Source: Sva-07 sp963698435 (lineage in GTDB: Bacteria > Actinomycetota > Acidimicrobiia > Acidimicrobiales > Ilumatobacteraceae). From it: a DNA stretch of 64,000 nucleotides. Positions within the stretch are counted from its first letter, which is position 1; each line of letters starts with the position of its first letter. The stretch covers positions 372,001-436,000 of the forward strand of contig CAVOQV010000005.1 in the NCBI GenBank assembly GCA_963698435.1. The letters are read 5' to 3'. A program made the translations under genes and the position numbers. The notes under the pieces are model-generated. The model saw nothing but the letters and a program-made list of their open reading frames with translations, made no database searches and was not told the DNA's origin. Positions 51,050-60,438 of this stretch are shown here, piece by piece.

Positions 51050-52764
51050 CCCTCGAGATCACGCACAACGCCACCGTGGCGATTGCGGTGGCCGAAGGGG
51101 CCGGCGCAGCACTGGTCGCCCACGGAGGCGCCACGGCGAAGCTCGCCCCGAACGGAATGATCGAGGCGCTGTCGGAGATCGAACATGACAGAGCGCCCCG
51201 TTGGGTCTGGTGGACCTCCGACACCGCACGAACGCTGGTCGCCGCCGGTCTGCGGCCCGCACGATGCTGGGACCTCGAGGCGGTGCATCGTCTCCTCGTC
51301 GGCGGCTCACGAGGAGGCAGCGGACGGATCTGGGCGCACCGTCGTGGCCTCGACACTGCGGAGCTCCCCCGCCTCGCCGAACCCGACCTGTTCTCACCGC
51401 CGACGACCACTGACCATGTCGAGGCGGTGCGCCCCGACGGGTACCTCGACCCGTCCTGGATCGAGACGATGTGGTCGTCAGACCTCGACCACCTCGGCAC
51501 GTGGGCGTCGCTCGCGCTCGATGTCCACGACTGGCAAGCCGACCAACTCGACCGGCTCCCGGACCGTCCGGCCGCGCCGAGCACCGCTCGATCGGAGTCC
51601 GCTGCGGCGATGCTGTGTACCGAACTCGAAGCCGACGGACTCCCCGTCGACGTCGTCGAGGCCGAACGGATCATCTCGTCGTTCATCGGGCCGCGCCCTC
51701 GCGATGGCGCCGACGACGCGCGCCTCGCACGGGAACGCGATGAGCTCGTGCTCCAACACGTTCCCGGTGCGAAGAGTGATCTCGACGTGCGGAACCCCGC
51801 TGGCGTGAAGTCCATGCTCCGGCGCGTCGGGATCGAGGTGCCGGACACCCGCGCCTGGCGTCTCGAGCGGCTTCGCAACGAGCACGAGATCGTCGATGCA
51901 CTGCTCACCTGGCGCCGAGCAGAGCGCATCGCGACGACGTTCGGGTACCGGTGGCTCGACCAGCACGTCGGCCCTGATCAACGCCTGCGCGGCCGATGGT
52001 CGCCGTCGGATGGCGCGGCTGGCCGCATGACGGCGACCGCCGGACTCCACAACATGCCGGCCGAGCTTCGGCCGGCGATCGTGGCCGAACCCGGTCACGT
52101 GTTCGTTCGCGCCGACCTCGGTCAGATCGAGCCACGCATCCTGGCCTCGGTGTCGAACGACGAAGCGCTCGCGGCAGCGACCTGGGAGGACGACATGTAC
52201 GCCCCCGTCGCCGAGCGGCTCGGTGTGACACGGGAGGTCGCCAAAGTCGCCGTCCTGGGGGCGATGTACGGCCAGACCACTGGCCAGGGCGCCGTCGCGC
52301 TGCGCGGGCTCGAATCGGCGTACCCGGTCGCGATGGACTACCTCACCGCGGCTGCCCGCTCCGCCGAGGGCGGCAACGATCTGCGCACCCGCGGTGGTCG
52401 CCTCGTGCGCATGTCGTCGAGCGAGACGTTCGGCGACTCGCCCGAGCCGGCAGCGCGATCGCGTGCCGCGGCCCGGGGACGGTACGGACGCAACGCGATG
52501 GTCCAGGGTGCGGCAGCAGAGTTCTTCAAGATGTGGGCGGTGATCGTCAGAGCGCGCGCCGCGACAGCCGCGGCAACCATCGTCTTGTGCCTGCACGACG
52601 AACTGCTCGTCCACTGCCGGACCGACTGTGCCGAAGAAACGGCACACGTCGTCACCAACGGTCTGGAGGAGGCCAGTCATCGGTGGTCGATCGACACGAG
52701 GTCGCCCCAGGTCCGGTTCGTGGCGGACACGAGCGTGATCACGCGCTGGTCCGACGCGAAATGA
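51046..52764 (+). CDS. PolA-family DNA polymerase without 5' nuclease
   Basis: 572 residues. Motif A is RADLGQIEPR near residue 355, motif B KVAVLGAMYGQTTGQG, and motif C LCLHDELLVH near 517, so the polymerase site looks intact. The N-terminal third (1-190) is a degenerate 3'-5' exonuclease-like region; no 5' nuclease domain is present. Actinobacteria often keep such a second Pol I-like enzyme, but its task is unclear. It is translationally coupled to the zincin gene. Confidence 0.88.
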   Translation: MTLEITHNATVAIAVAEGAGAALVAHGGATAKLAPNGMIEALSEIEHDRAPRWVWWTSDTARTLVAAGLRPARCWDLEAVHRLLVGGSRGGSGRIWAHRRGLDTAELPRLAEPDLFSPPTTTDHVEAVRPDGYLDPSWIETMWSSDLDHLGTWASLALDVHDWQADQLDRLPDRPAAPSTARSESAAAMLCTELEADGLPVDVVEAERIISSFIGPRPRDGADDARLARERDELVLQHVPGAKSDLDVRNPAGVKSMLRRVGIEVPDTRAWRLERLRNEHEIVDALLTWRRAERIATTFGYRWLDQHVGPDQRLRGRWSPSDGAAGRMTATAGLHNMPAELRPAIVAEPGHVFVRADLGQIEPRILASVSNDEALAAATWEDDMYAPVAERLGVTREVAKVAVLGAMYGQTTGQGAVALRGLESAYPVAMDYLTAAARSAEGGNDLRTRGGRLVRMSSSETFGDSPEPAARSRAAARGRYGRNAMVQGAAAEFFKMWAVIVRARAATAAATIVLCLHDELLVHCRTDCAEETAHVVTNGLEEASHRWSIDTRSPQVRFVADTSVITRWSDAK

Positions 52765-52807
52765 CCGCCAGCGGTGCGAGACCGCCGGCGCACTAGCTTC
52801 TGTCGAC

Positions 52808-55700
52808 GTGGAGGTGCGAGCGCTCGGTCCGGTCGTACTGGCCGACGATGGCGAGGTCCTCGACATCGATGTTGCGAAACACCGCGCGATCCTCGCGGTG
52901 CTTGCGCTCCGCGGGGGCGGCATCGTGAGCACCGCAGACCTGATCGACGCACTGTGGGGCGACGACCCTCCGACGACTGCAACCAAGACGTTGCAGGGCT
53001 ACGTCTCGGCGCTCCGCCGTCACTTCGGACACGACCTGATCCAGACGGTCACGGGCGGCTACCAGCTCGGTCCGGGCGTCGACACAGTCGACGTCACGGA
53101 ATTCGAGCGGGCGATCACATCGGGACGTTCGCTGCTCGGACAGCACCAGCCAAAGGGGGCTCAACGAGTATTCCGCGCCGCTCTTCAACGGTGGCGGGGC
53201 ACACCGCTGGACGATCTGGCCGATGGAAAGATGCGCGCGGGTCAGTCAGTGCGGCTGGCCGAGTTGCGCCTGCTGGCCGTCGAGGGCCTGGTCGAGGCCG
53301 AACTCAACATCGGCCACCACCGCGAGGTCGTACCCGATCTCGAGCAGCTGGTGGCAGAGCATCCATACCGCGAGTTCTTCTGGCGGGCGCTCATGCTCGC
53401 GCTCTACCGATCCGATCGTGTCGCCGCCGCGCTCCGCGCCTACCACCGGCTCCGCACTGAACTCGTCGAGCAGTCCGGCCTCGACCCATCTCCTGAGACC
53501 CAGGAGCTCGAACGTCGGATCCTGGTCCATGACCCGACCCTCGATCTTCCGGTCGGCTCGCCGCCCACGAATCTCCCGGTGCCGCTCGACAGCTTCGTGG
53601 ATCGAGCCACAGAACGGCGCTCGATGGTTGCGCTGCTCGAGACGCACCGTTTCGTCATGCTGCTCGGTGTCGGCGGGGTCGGCAAGAGCCGACTTGCGAA
53701 CGAAGTCGGCCGAACGCTCCTCGAGGACACACCGGGCGGGGTCTGGTGGATCGACCTCGCCGCCGAGAGCGAAGGAGTCTCGTTCATCTCCCTTGTCGCT
53801 TCAGCGATGGATCTCGGCATTTCCTCTGCAGGCAGCGTGGAAACCGTGGTGTTGGCACGCCTGCGACGCGCTCGGACACTGCTGGTTCTCGACAACTGCG
53901 AGCATCTCGGTGCCGACACAGCAGCGTTCGTGAAGTGGGTCACCACCAATGCACCTCCCGTCAACGTGATCGCCACGAGCCGGATGGCACTGGACGTACC
54001 CGGGGGGCAACATCTCGTTCTCGGGCCCCTCGCTCTCGACACCGGAGAGGACTCGAGGCTCTCCGACGCTGGCCGTCTCTTCGCCGACCGATTCGCGGAG
54101 CGAATCGACGGCGCGTCGCCCGACCCTGCCGATGCGGAAGGGATCGTCCAACTGGTCGGCGGCCTGCCGCTTGGCATCGAACTGGCTGCAGCCCAATGCG
54201 TCACCACCACCCCGAACGACCTTGCTCGAGCCCTGGACGATCGCGACGTGCTGCTGTCGATGACCGACTGGAAGCACGAGGACGACCGCCACGGTACTCT
54301 CCGACGAGTTTTCGAAGTCACGCTCGATGCGATCGAGCCGACCCTCGCAGCACAGCTGTCACAGCTCGCGATCTTCTCCGGCGATTTCGACTTGGACGCG
54401 GCCGAGGCCGTCCTCCAGCTGCCACGCATCGACGTCGAGCGCACGGTTGCGCAGCTGCTTGCCGCGTCGCTGCTGTACGGATCGGCCGCCGATGCGCCGC
54501 ACCGACGATTCCGGGTGCTCTGGCCCATCCGCGAGTTGACCAGCGAGCTCATCGGTGACGCGGAACGCGGCGCCGCCGAGGAGCGGCACGCGGGGCATTT
54601 CCAGTTGCTCGCGCGGACCCTCCTGCACGATCTCGACACGCCTGCCGAATCGGAACGGCTGGAGTTGATCCATACCGACCGGCACAACTTCTCGGCCGCA
54701 TTGAGCTGGTTCGAGCGGCACGATCCGGACAGCGCGCTGGTGTTCGGGCCGGCGCTGGGTCTGGAGCGCCAGCTCCGAGGCGACCAGCACGAGGGACGCG
54801 ATCTCCTCCGTCGGCTGCTCAGCCGAGCACACAACGCACCTGATCTGTACGTCGCCTGGACCGAGGAGTCGTTGACGTGGCCGGAGTTCCTCTCCGGCGA
54901 CATCGGCGAGGCCCTCGCACACAACGACGACGCAATCGCACGCTTCGAGGCGTTGCAGAATCCTCGCGGCTTGAGCAGGGCGCTCCGCAGTCGAGCCCAC
55001 GCACTTCACCTGAGCGGCATCGACGAGACGACGACGACACCGACCTACGAGCGGTCGATCGAGGTCGCCCGCGCCGCTGACCTCGTGTACTCGGCGGCAC
55101 TCAGCCAGGTGTGCTTCGCCCATTCGCTCACCGCGTTCGAGCAGTTCGGCGTCGTCGATGTGGAGGCGATGCTGTCAGAGGCGGAGCAGGTCCTGCATCA
55201 GTATCACGACCATGCGAACCTGGCTCACGCCGCGGTCGAGTCGCGGGTTCATCGCCTTCAGCCGAAACGACATCGTCGCCGGTCGGATCGCCGGCGACTC
55301 GATGCTGCGCCAGAGTCGGCTGGCCGGGACCACGATGTGGGAACAGGTCGCGATGGTGTTGCTCGCGGTCACAGCCCACGAGGAAGGCAGCCCCGACCAG
55401 TGCCGGAAATGGTTCCGCAGCGCGGTCCACCTCGCCCTCGAGACCGACAATCGGGCGCAACTCGGAATCGCACTCCACGGTCTCGCGGCGGTTTCGGCCA
55501 ACTCGTCGCCGGAGGTTGCGGCACGCATCTGGGGCGCTGCCGGCACGCTCTCTCCCATCTGGCCCCTGTTCGACCGCCGCTACGGCGAGTGGCTCGAGGT
55601 TGCACGCACCACGCTCGGCGATCGCTTCGACGAGCTCGTCACGCACGGCGCGTGCCTGTCACTCGACGACGCCGTCGTCCTCGCCGACTCGCTCGCGTGA
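52808..55700 (+). CDS. Second AfsR/SARP-type regulator, frame break near C-terminus
   Basis: From GTG at 52808 (VEVRALGPVVLADDG). Winged helix, activator domain and ATPase with P-loop GVGGVGKS near residue 288 and LLVLDNCEHLG are intact. The frame breaks at about 55244-55247, within a GGG run: AAVESR continues in another frame as FIAFSRNDIVAGRIAGD to the stop at 55700. Removing one G gives about 963 residues, matching its paralogue at 33586. Without correction the tail becomes Arg-rich nonsense. It precedes a secreted propeller-like lipoprotein gene. Confidence 0.82.
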
Positions 55701-55778
55701 GGTGAGCCCACTCCACTGCGGGACCACCGGGACTCAACCGGCTGGTCAGACCATGGAGGTAGAGGAAAGGAGGCCACG

Positions 55779-57061
55779 ATGACCACCCGGAACACCACGC
55801 TTGGATGGATCTGCTGCGCAGTTCTGCTCGCTTGCTCGGCAGTGGCCTGCGGACCACGGCCGAGTGATTCGTTGCCTGAAGCGCCTTCCATACCGCAGCG
55901 GAGGTAGCACCCTCCGCCTCCCAACCCGTCAGCGGCCCGACGCCCGAGACGGCGACGACCTCGACGGTCCCTGCGGCGGCCACGGCCCCGACCACGACCG
56001 TCGATCCGACGTGCGAGTTCGACCCCGACGAGTCGAGCTTCGTCGACGTGCCAGCTGCGGATCTCGAACCTGCCGAACTCTGCGAGGTCTTCGACTCCCG
56101 AGCGTCGATGCTCGGCGCCGATTACCAGCGTGCGTACGCGCTGCCGGACGGTCGCATCCTGTGGCTCTTCCAGGACGCGTTCCTGTCCACCTCGCACGGG
56201 CCCGAACTCGTGCACAACGTCGGACTGCTGCAGGATGGCGCCGACTTCGAACTGCTCCGTTCCGGGACATCGGAATGGCCCACTCCGTACCTGTTCGCCG
56301 ACCACACCGTCCAGCATCATCACTGGTACTGGCCGCTCGGCGGCGACGTCGGTCTCGACGGACAGCTCCACGTCTTCGTGGCCGAGCTCGTCGAACGCGG
56401 CCCCCACTACCTGAGCTTCGTCGAACCGATCGCGACATGGATCGTCGCCATCGACGTCGACGACCTGCACGTGGCCGATGCACAGCCTGCACCCGACGCC
56501 TCGAGCGAACTGTACGGCTGGTCGGTCGTCTCGGCAGGTGACTACACCTACCTGTACGCCCACTGCTACCGCCAGTTCGGTTACGACCCGCTGGCCTTCG
56601 CCCCGGATGTGTCAGCCCATGACTACGACTGCACCGCCGACGTCACCGTGGCTCGCCTCCCACGAGGCGACTTCACCGCACAGCCGGAGTACTGGAACGG
56701 CGTCGAGTGGTACGACGACCCGTTGACCGCCGTTCCGGTGATCCCCCGAGAGGGCCGCATCGTCAACCCGACCCAGGTCGCCCTCCACGACGGCCAATTC
56801 GTTGCGGTCACCAAGGAAGGTGACTGGTGGGGCAACACGATCTACCTCGACGTGGCCCCGGCTGCGCAAGGACCATGGCACACCTACTCGACAATCCTCG
56901 TCGAGGCCGAGTGCGATCGCTGCAACACCTATTTCGCCTCGATCATCCCCTTCGGCGCCGACGAGGAGTCCTTCGTCATCGGCCTGTCGTGCAACGTCTG
57001 GGACGGACTCGATTTCGACCACTACAACCCGACCTTCATGCAGGTCCCCGCGCCCGAATGA
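55779..57061 (+). CDS. Secreted propeller-like lipoprotein, frame break (paralogue C)
   Basis: A strong ribosome site (AAAGGAGG) precedes ATG at 55779: MTTRNTTLGWICCAVLLACS then AVACG, a lipoprotein signal. That frame stops at 55905, but Ser/Thr/Pro linker sequence (AAEVAPSASQPVSGP, then TTTVDPTCEFDPD) continues in another frame and joins the domain at 56048. One missing base near 55890 accounts for it. Domain signatures: LGADYQRAYALPDGR, LWLFQDAF, LVHNVGLLQDG, HHWYWPLGGDV, VARLPRGDF, GDWWGNTIYL and CNTYFASIIPF. Closest in sequence to paralogue A at 1843-3056. It follows the second SARP gene by 78 bp. Confidence 0.78.
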
Positions 57062-57103
57062 TGAGATCGGACGAACCCCGACGGTCTCGCCGAGGCTAGT
57101 TTG

Positions 57104-57916
57104 ATGGCAGTGAGCGACACCCCTCCCCCGCCGCGCGACGAGCCGTCGTCGAGTAGCCCGCCACCTCCACCGCCACCTCCGAGCGGCCTGACGCCTCCGC
57201 AGGGATTCGTGGCCTACGAGGGTCACCCCACGCCCAGCGCCGGGGTGCGGCGGGTCGGGGGGCTCGCCACCCCGATCGTCGTGTCGACGATCGTGGTCGC
57301 GGTCGGCACCTTGGTGGCCGCGTTCCTGTCCGCGAGCATCGCAACCGACGCGGCAGACTTTCTCGCCGGCAGCACGAGCCAGAGCGATTTCGAGGACGCA
57401 CTCGTCCCGCTCAACTCCATCCAGCTGTTGGTGAGTGTTGCGACGCTGGCCACCGGCGTCCTGACGATCATCTGGATGTTCCGGATCGCGAACAACGTTC
57501 GTGCGTTCGGGCGGGCGACGACCTGGAGCCCGCTGTTCGCGATCTTCGGGTGGTTCCTGCCACCGCTGGTGCTCTACGTCGTTCCGTTCCTCGTGCTGCG
57601 CGAGCTGTGGAAGGCGTCGGAGCCCACCAGCGTCGACGGCACGGACCGTTGGAAGGCAACGGCCGACAATCCGGTGCTGTGGGTGTGGTTCCTGCTGTTC
57701 GGTATTCTGCCGGCGATCCTCTTCGCGATTCAGATCGGCTCGTTCGCCGCTGGCGGTCTTCCGACCGGAGACGTCGAATCGGTGGCCGAGAGCCTCGACG
57801 AGTTCGGTGCGATCGGGTGGCTGACCGCGGTGCTCAACGTGGGCGCGGCGGTCGTGTGGGTGCGGTTCGTGCGCCAGCTGACACAGCGTCACCGGCAGTT
57901 GACGAACGAGACCTGA
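57104..57916 (+). CDS. DUF4328-family membrane protein
   Basis: 270 residues from ATG at 57104. Residues 1-45 are Pro/Ser-rich with a run of prolines. Four or five hydrophobic segments follow, with ADFLAGSTSQSDFEDAL, WMFRIANNVRAFGR and FGWFLPPLVLYVVPFLVLRELW, the DUF4328 pattern. Function unknown; probably a membrane scaffold or sensor. It ends 23 bp before the phosphatase gene. Confidence 0.82.
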   Translation: MAVSDTPPPPRDEPSSSSPPPPPPPPSGLTPPQGFVAYEGHPTPSAGVRRVGGLATPIVVSTIVVAVGTLVAAFLSASIATDAADFLAGSTSQSDFEDALVPLNSIQLLVSVATLATGVLTIIWMFRIANNVRAFGRATTWSPLFAIFGWFLPPLVLYVVPFLVLRELWKASEPTSVDGTDRWKATADNPVLWVWFLLFGILPAILFAIQIGSFAAGGLPTGDVESVAESLDEFGAIGWLTAVLNVGAAVVWVRFVRQLTQRHRQLTNET

Positions 57917-57939
57917 AGGGCCAGTCTGCTACACCGCGG

Positions 57940-58410
57940 ATGAGCAACGCCGACGTGATCTATCTGGTTCGCCACGCGAAGGCGGGCGAACGACGAGTCT
58001 GGGAGGGCAACGACGAGATCCGCCCGCTGAGCAGGCACGGCTGGAGGCAGTCGGAGGCGGTCGCCAAGCGCCTCGCCGGCAAGTCCGTGAGTTCGTTGTA
58101 TTCGAGCCCGTACCTGCGATGCACACAGACGCTGCAACCGCTGGCCGAACGGCTCGGCCTCGATGTCACGATCGACCAGCGTCTCTCCGAGAACGAGCCA
58201 TTCGAACCGGTACTCGAACTGCTCAACGAGGTCGTGTCGGGCGCGGTGCTGTGCAGCCACGGCGACATCATCCCGGAGGTGGTCCAGGCACTCGCTCGAC
58301 GCGGGATGGAAGCCCAGTCACCTGCCGACTGGCGCAAGGCCAGCATCTGGGTGCTCAAACGCAAGGGCGACCGCATCACCAAGGGCAAGGTCTGGCCTCC
58401 GCCCACCTGA
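57940..58410 (+). CDS. SixA-like histidine phosphatase
   Basis: 156 residues from ATG at 57940. RHAKAG (about 11-16) carries the phosphohistidine nucleophile, and SSPYLRCTQT and CSHGDIIPEV complete the site. Members dephosphorylate phosphohistidine proteins or small phosphates; the true substrate is unknown. It converges with the ccm operon across a tandem repeat. Confidence 0.85.
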   Translation: MSNADVIYLVRHAKAGERRVWEGNDEIRPLSRHGWRQSEAVAKRLAGKSVSSLYSSPYLRCTQTLQPLAERLGLDVTIDQRLSENEPFEPVLELLNEVVSGAVLCSHGDIIPEVVQALARRGMEAQSPADWRKASIWVLKRKGDRITKGKVWPPPT

Positions 58411-58440
58411 GGCCCGGCAACCCGGTCACGGCAGCCGGGA

Positions 58441-58561
58441 CCCCACCCTCCGATGAGCGGAGCGACCGCATACGCGCCTTTCGCTCATCGCACGCCGGGA
58501 CCCCCACCCTCCGATGAGCGGAGCGACCGCATACGCGCCTTTCGCTCATCGCACGCCGGGA
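58441..58561. repeat. Tandem duplicate of a 60-bp hairpin element
   Basis: Two nearly identical units (58441-58500 and 58501-58561) differ by one extra C at the start of the second. Each contains arms CGATGAGCG and CGCTCATCG about 22 nt apart. It lies between the convergent SixA and ccm 3' ends. REP/BIME-like or paired bidirectional terminators are the likely roles. Confidence 0.8.
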
Positions 58562-58562
58562 G

Positions 58563-59321
58563 TCAGTTGGCGGCGCGGATCTCGTCGGCGAAGCTTGCGA
58601 CGAGCGAAGCGACCTCACCGGGCGGATTGCTGGCCTCGCACCGCTCGATGTGCGGAAGCGCCTCAGCCGCATTGCCGCGGAACTGATACTCGACGATCGC
58701 CAGGAAACAGTGGGGGTCGGCGTAGTCGGGTTCGATCTCCGTCGCCTGCCCCAGCGCCAGCACCGCGGCTTCGTACCGCTCGTCGGCGTTGGTCTGATCG
58801 GGGTTCTGGCGGGTGAGCAGGGCGAGTGTCCACCCGAAGTACGCAACCGCCTCGGCGTTCTCGCGACCCCGGGAGCGTTCCATGTCGATCACCTCGGCGA
58901 ACAGCGCGTTCGCAGTGGGGAAGTCGCCGGCGCTCATCGCGTCGCGAGCGTTGGTGAGCACGATGCGCGACTCGTCCCCCGGCGTCAGCCCGGTGATCTC
59001 CTGGCCGGACGAACGCTCGCCCCACGCACCCGCCAAGACGAAGCCGACACCGATCGACCCGACGACCACCGCTGCTGCAACCGCGACCGTCCGACTCCAC
59101 CGCCGCGGCTTCGAGGCCGGGAGTTCACCTCGCCCCTGCTCGATCTCACGAAGCACGTTGGCGGCACGCACGGTGTAGCCGTCCTTGAGCGTGTGGTAGT
59201 CGAGGTCGTCGACATCGCCGGCGTCGTGTTCACGTTCGAGATCGGTGAGCGACCGCAGGAGGAACCGCCGCTCCTCCTCGAGCGCTGCCAGCCGATCGAG
59301 TTTCGTACCGCTGGCGGTCAC
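58563..59321 (-). CDS. CcmI-like TPR cytochrome c assembly protein
   Basis: 252 residues from GTG at 59321, overlapping the ccmH stop. N-terminal coiled coil (EEERRFLLRSLTDLEREHDA), one membrane helix (about 80-101), then tetratricopeptide-like repeats with YAGWTLALL-type helices. CcmI presents apocytochrome to the CcmFH ligase. The relation to CcmI is inferred from position and architecture. Last gene of the operon. Confidence 0.75.
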   Translation of the reverse strand: MTASGTKLDRLAALEEERRFLLRSLTDLEREHDAGDVDDLDYHTLKDGYTVRAANVLREIEQGRGELPASKPRRWSRTVAVAAAVVVGSIGVGFVLAGAWGERSSGQEITGLTPGDESRIVLTNARDAMSAGDFPTANALFAEVIDMERSRGRENAEAVAYFGWTLALLTRQNPDQTNADERYEAAVLALGQATEIEPDYADPHCFLAIVEYQFRGNAAEALPHIERCEASNPPGEVASLVASFADEIRAAN

Positions 59322-59821
59322 GTGCCGCTGTCTTCCCGGTCGGCAGCGAGCGCTGCCTCGACGAGTGCACGGTCGGCGTCGGTCGGTTCCGGGACCTCGC
59401 CCGCCTCCCGCTTCCACCGCCGGAAGACCACCACGAGTGCGGTGAGTCCACACACGAACGCCACCGCCGGCAACACCCACACCAGAGCGTCGAAGCCGCT
59501 CGACTTGGGCACCAGCAGGACCTGCGCGCCGTAGCGGGTCTCGATGAAGGCGATGATCTCGGTGTCGTCCAGATCGTTGTCGGCGACCAGGTCGGCGATC
59601 TGGTTGCGCAATGCGATCGACGCGTTGTTCTGCGATTCGAAGACGCTCTCCCCGTCGCAGATCGGGCACGCGACCCGTTTCGAGATCTCGTCGATCCGGT
59701 CACCCTGGCTCTCGGGGCCGGTGTCGCGAGTGGCACCGACCGCCAGGAACCCCGCGACCACGAAGACGAGCGCCACCCAGCCCGGCCACCTCTTCACACG
59801 GCGGTTCAGCTCACTTGCCAT
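59318..59821 (-). CDS. ccmH: Cytochrome c maturation protein CcmH
   Basis: 167 residues. ACPICDGESV gives Cys52 and Cys55, the thiol pair that reduces apocytochrome heme-binding cysteines. A single N-terminal helix (about 14-30) and one C-terminal membrane segment (about 110-130) are present. It overlaps ccmG and the downstream gene by 4 nt each. Confidence 0.9.
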   Translation of the reverse strand: MASELNRRVKRWPGWVALVFVVAGFLAVGATRDTGPESQGDRIDEISKRVACPICDGESVFESQNNASIALRNQIADLVADNDLDDTEIIAFIETRYGAQVLLVPKSSGFDALVWVLPAVAFVCGLTALVVVFRRWKREAGEVPEPTDADRALVEAALAADREDSGT

Positions 59822-60438
59822 CAGCCGTACTGCTCGCGGTACTGACGCAGGATGTCGTTGAGCTGGTCGGCGGTGACCGTCGAGATCAGCCGGAGCTGGA
59901 CCACACCGCTGGGATCGACGATCCAGGTCTCGGGCACCTGGGCGACGCCGAACGCGACAGGGAATTCGTCGGCCTCGGAGTAGATCGCCGGCCACTCGCC
60001 GCCGTTCTCGGCGAAGAACGCCTCGATCTCGTCCTGTTCGCCACGGGTGATGACCGAGTACAGCTCTGCACCATCGGTTCCGAGCGTGGCCTGGTCGTCG
60101 GCGAAGGCGACCAGTTCCGGGTGCTCTCGGATGCACGGCACACACGTGGGGTCGAAGAAGTTGAGCACCACCCAGCTGCCCTTGCGACGCGACAGGTCGA
60201 ACGACGTGCCATCGGAGAGCGTGCCGGTGGCTTCGGGGGCCGGCCGACCGATCAACGGCGAGTCGGCACTCGTGCCACCATCGTCGGGCGAGGCGCCTGC
60301 GAGCACCACGAACAGCCCGATCATCACCACAGCAACGATGCCGACCACCACGGGAGCGAGCCTGCGGCCTCGTCCGCGCTGCTCCATCCCGTCGTCGGGC
60401 ACGTCGGCCGTCGTGGCGTCGTCGAGGACGTCGCTCAC
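59821..60438 (-). CDS. ccmG: Thiol:disulfide oxidoreductase CcmG/TlpA-like
   Basis: 205 residues from GTG at 60438. One anchor helix (about 30-49) then a thioredoxin fold with NFFDPTCVPCIREHP: Cys99 and Cys102 form the CxxC site. It keeps apocytochrome cysteines reduced outside the membrane. Overlaps ccmF (GTGA) and ccmH (ATGA). Confidence 0.9.
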   Translation of the reverse strand: MSDVLDDATTADVPDDGMEQRGRGRRLAPVVVGIVAVVMIGLFVVLAGASPDDGGTSADSPLIGRPAPEATGTLSDGTSFDLSRRKGSWVVLNFFDPTCVPCIREHPELVAFADDQATLGTDGAELYSVITRGEQDEIEAFFAENGGEWPAIYSEADEFPVAFGVAQVPETWIVDPSGVVQLRLISTVTADQLNDILRQYREQYG

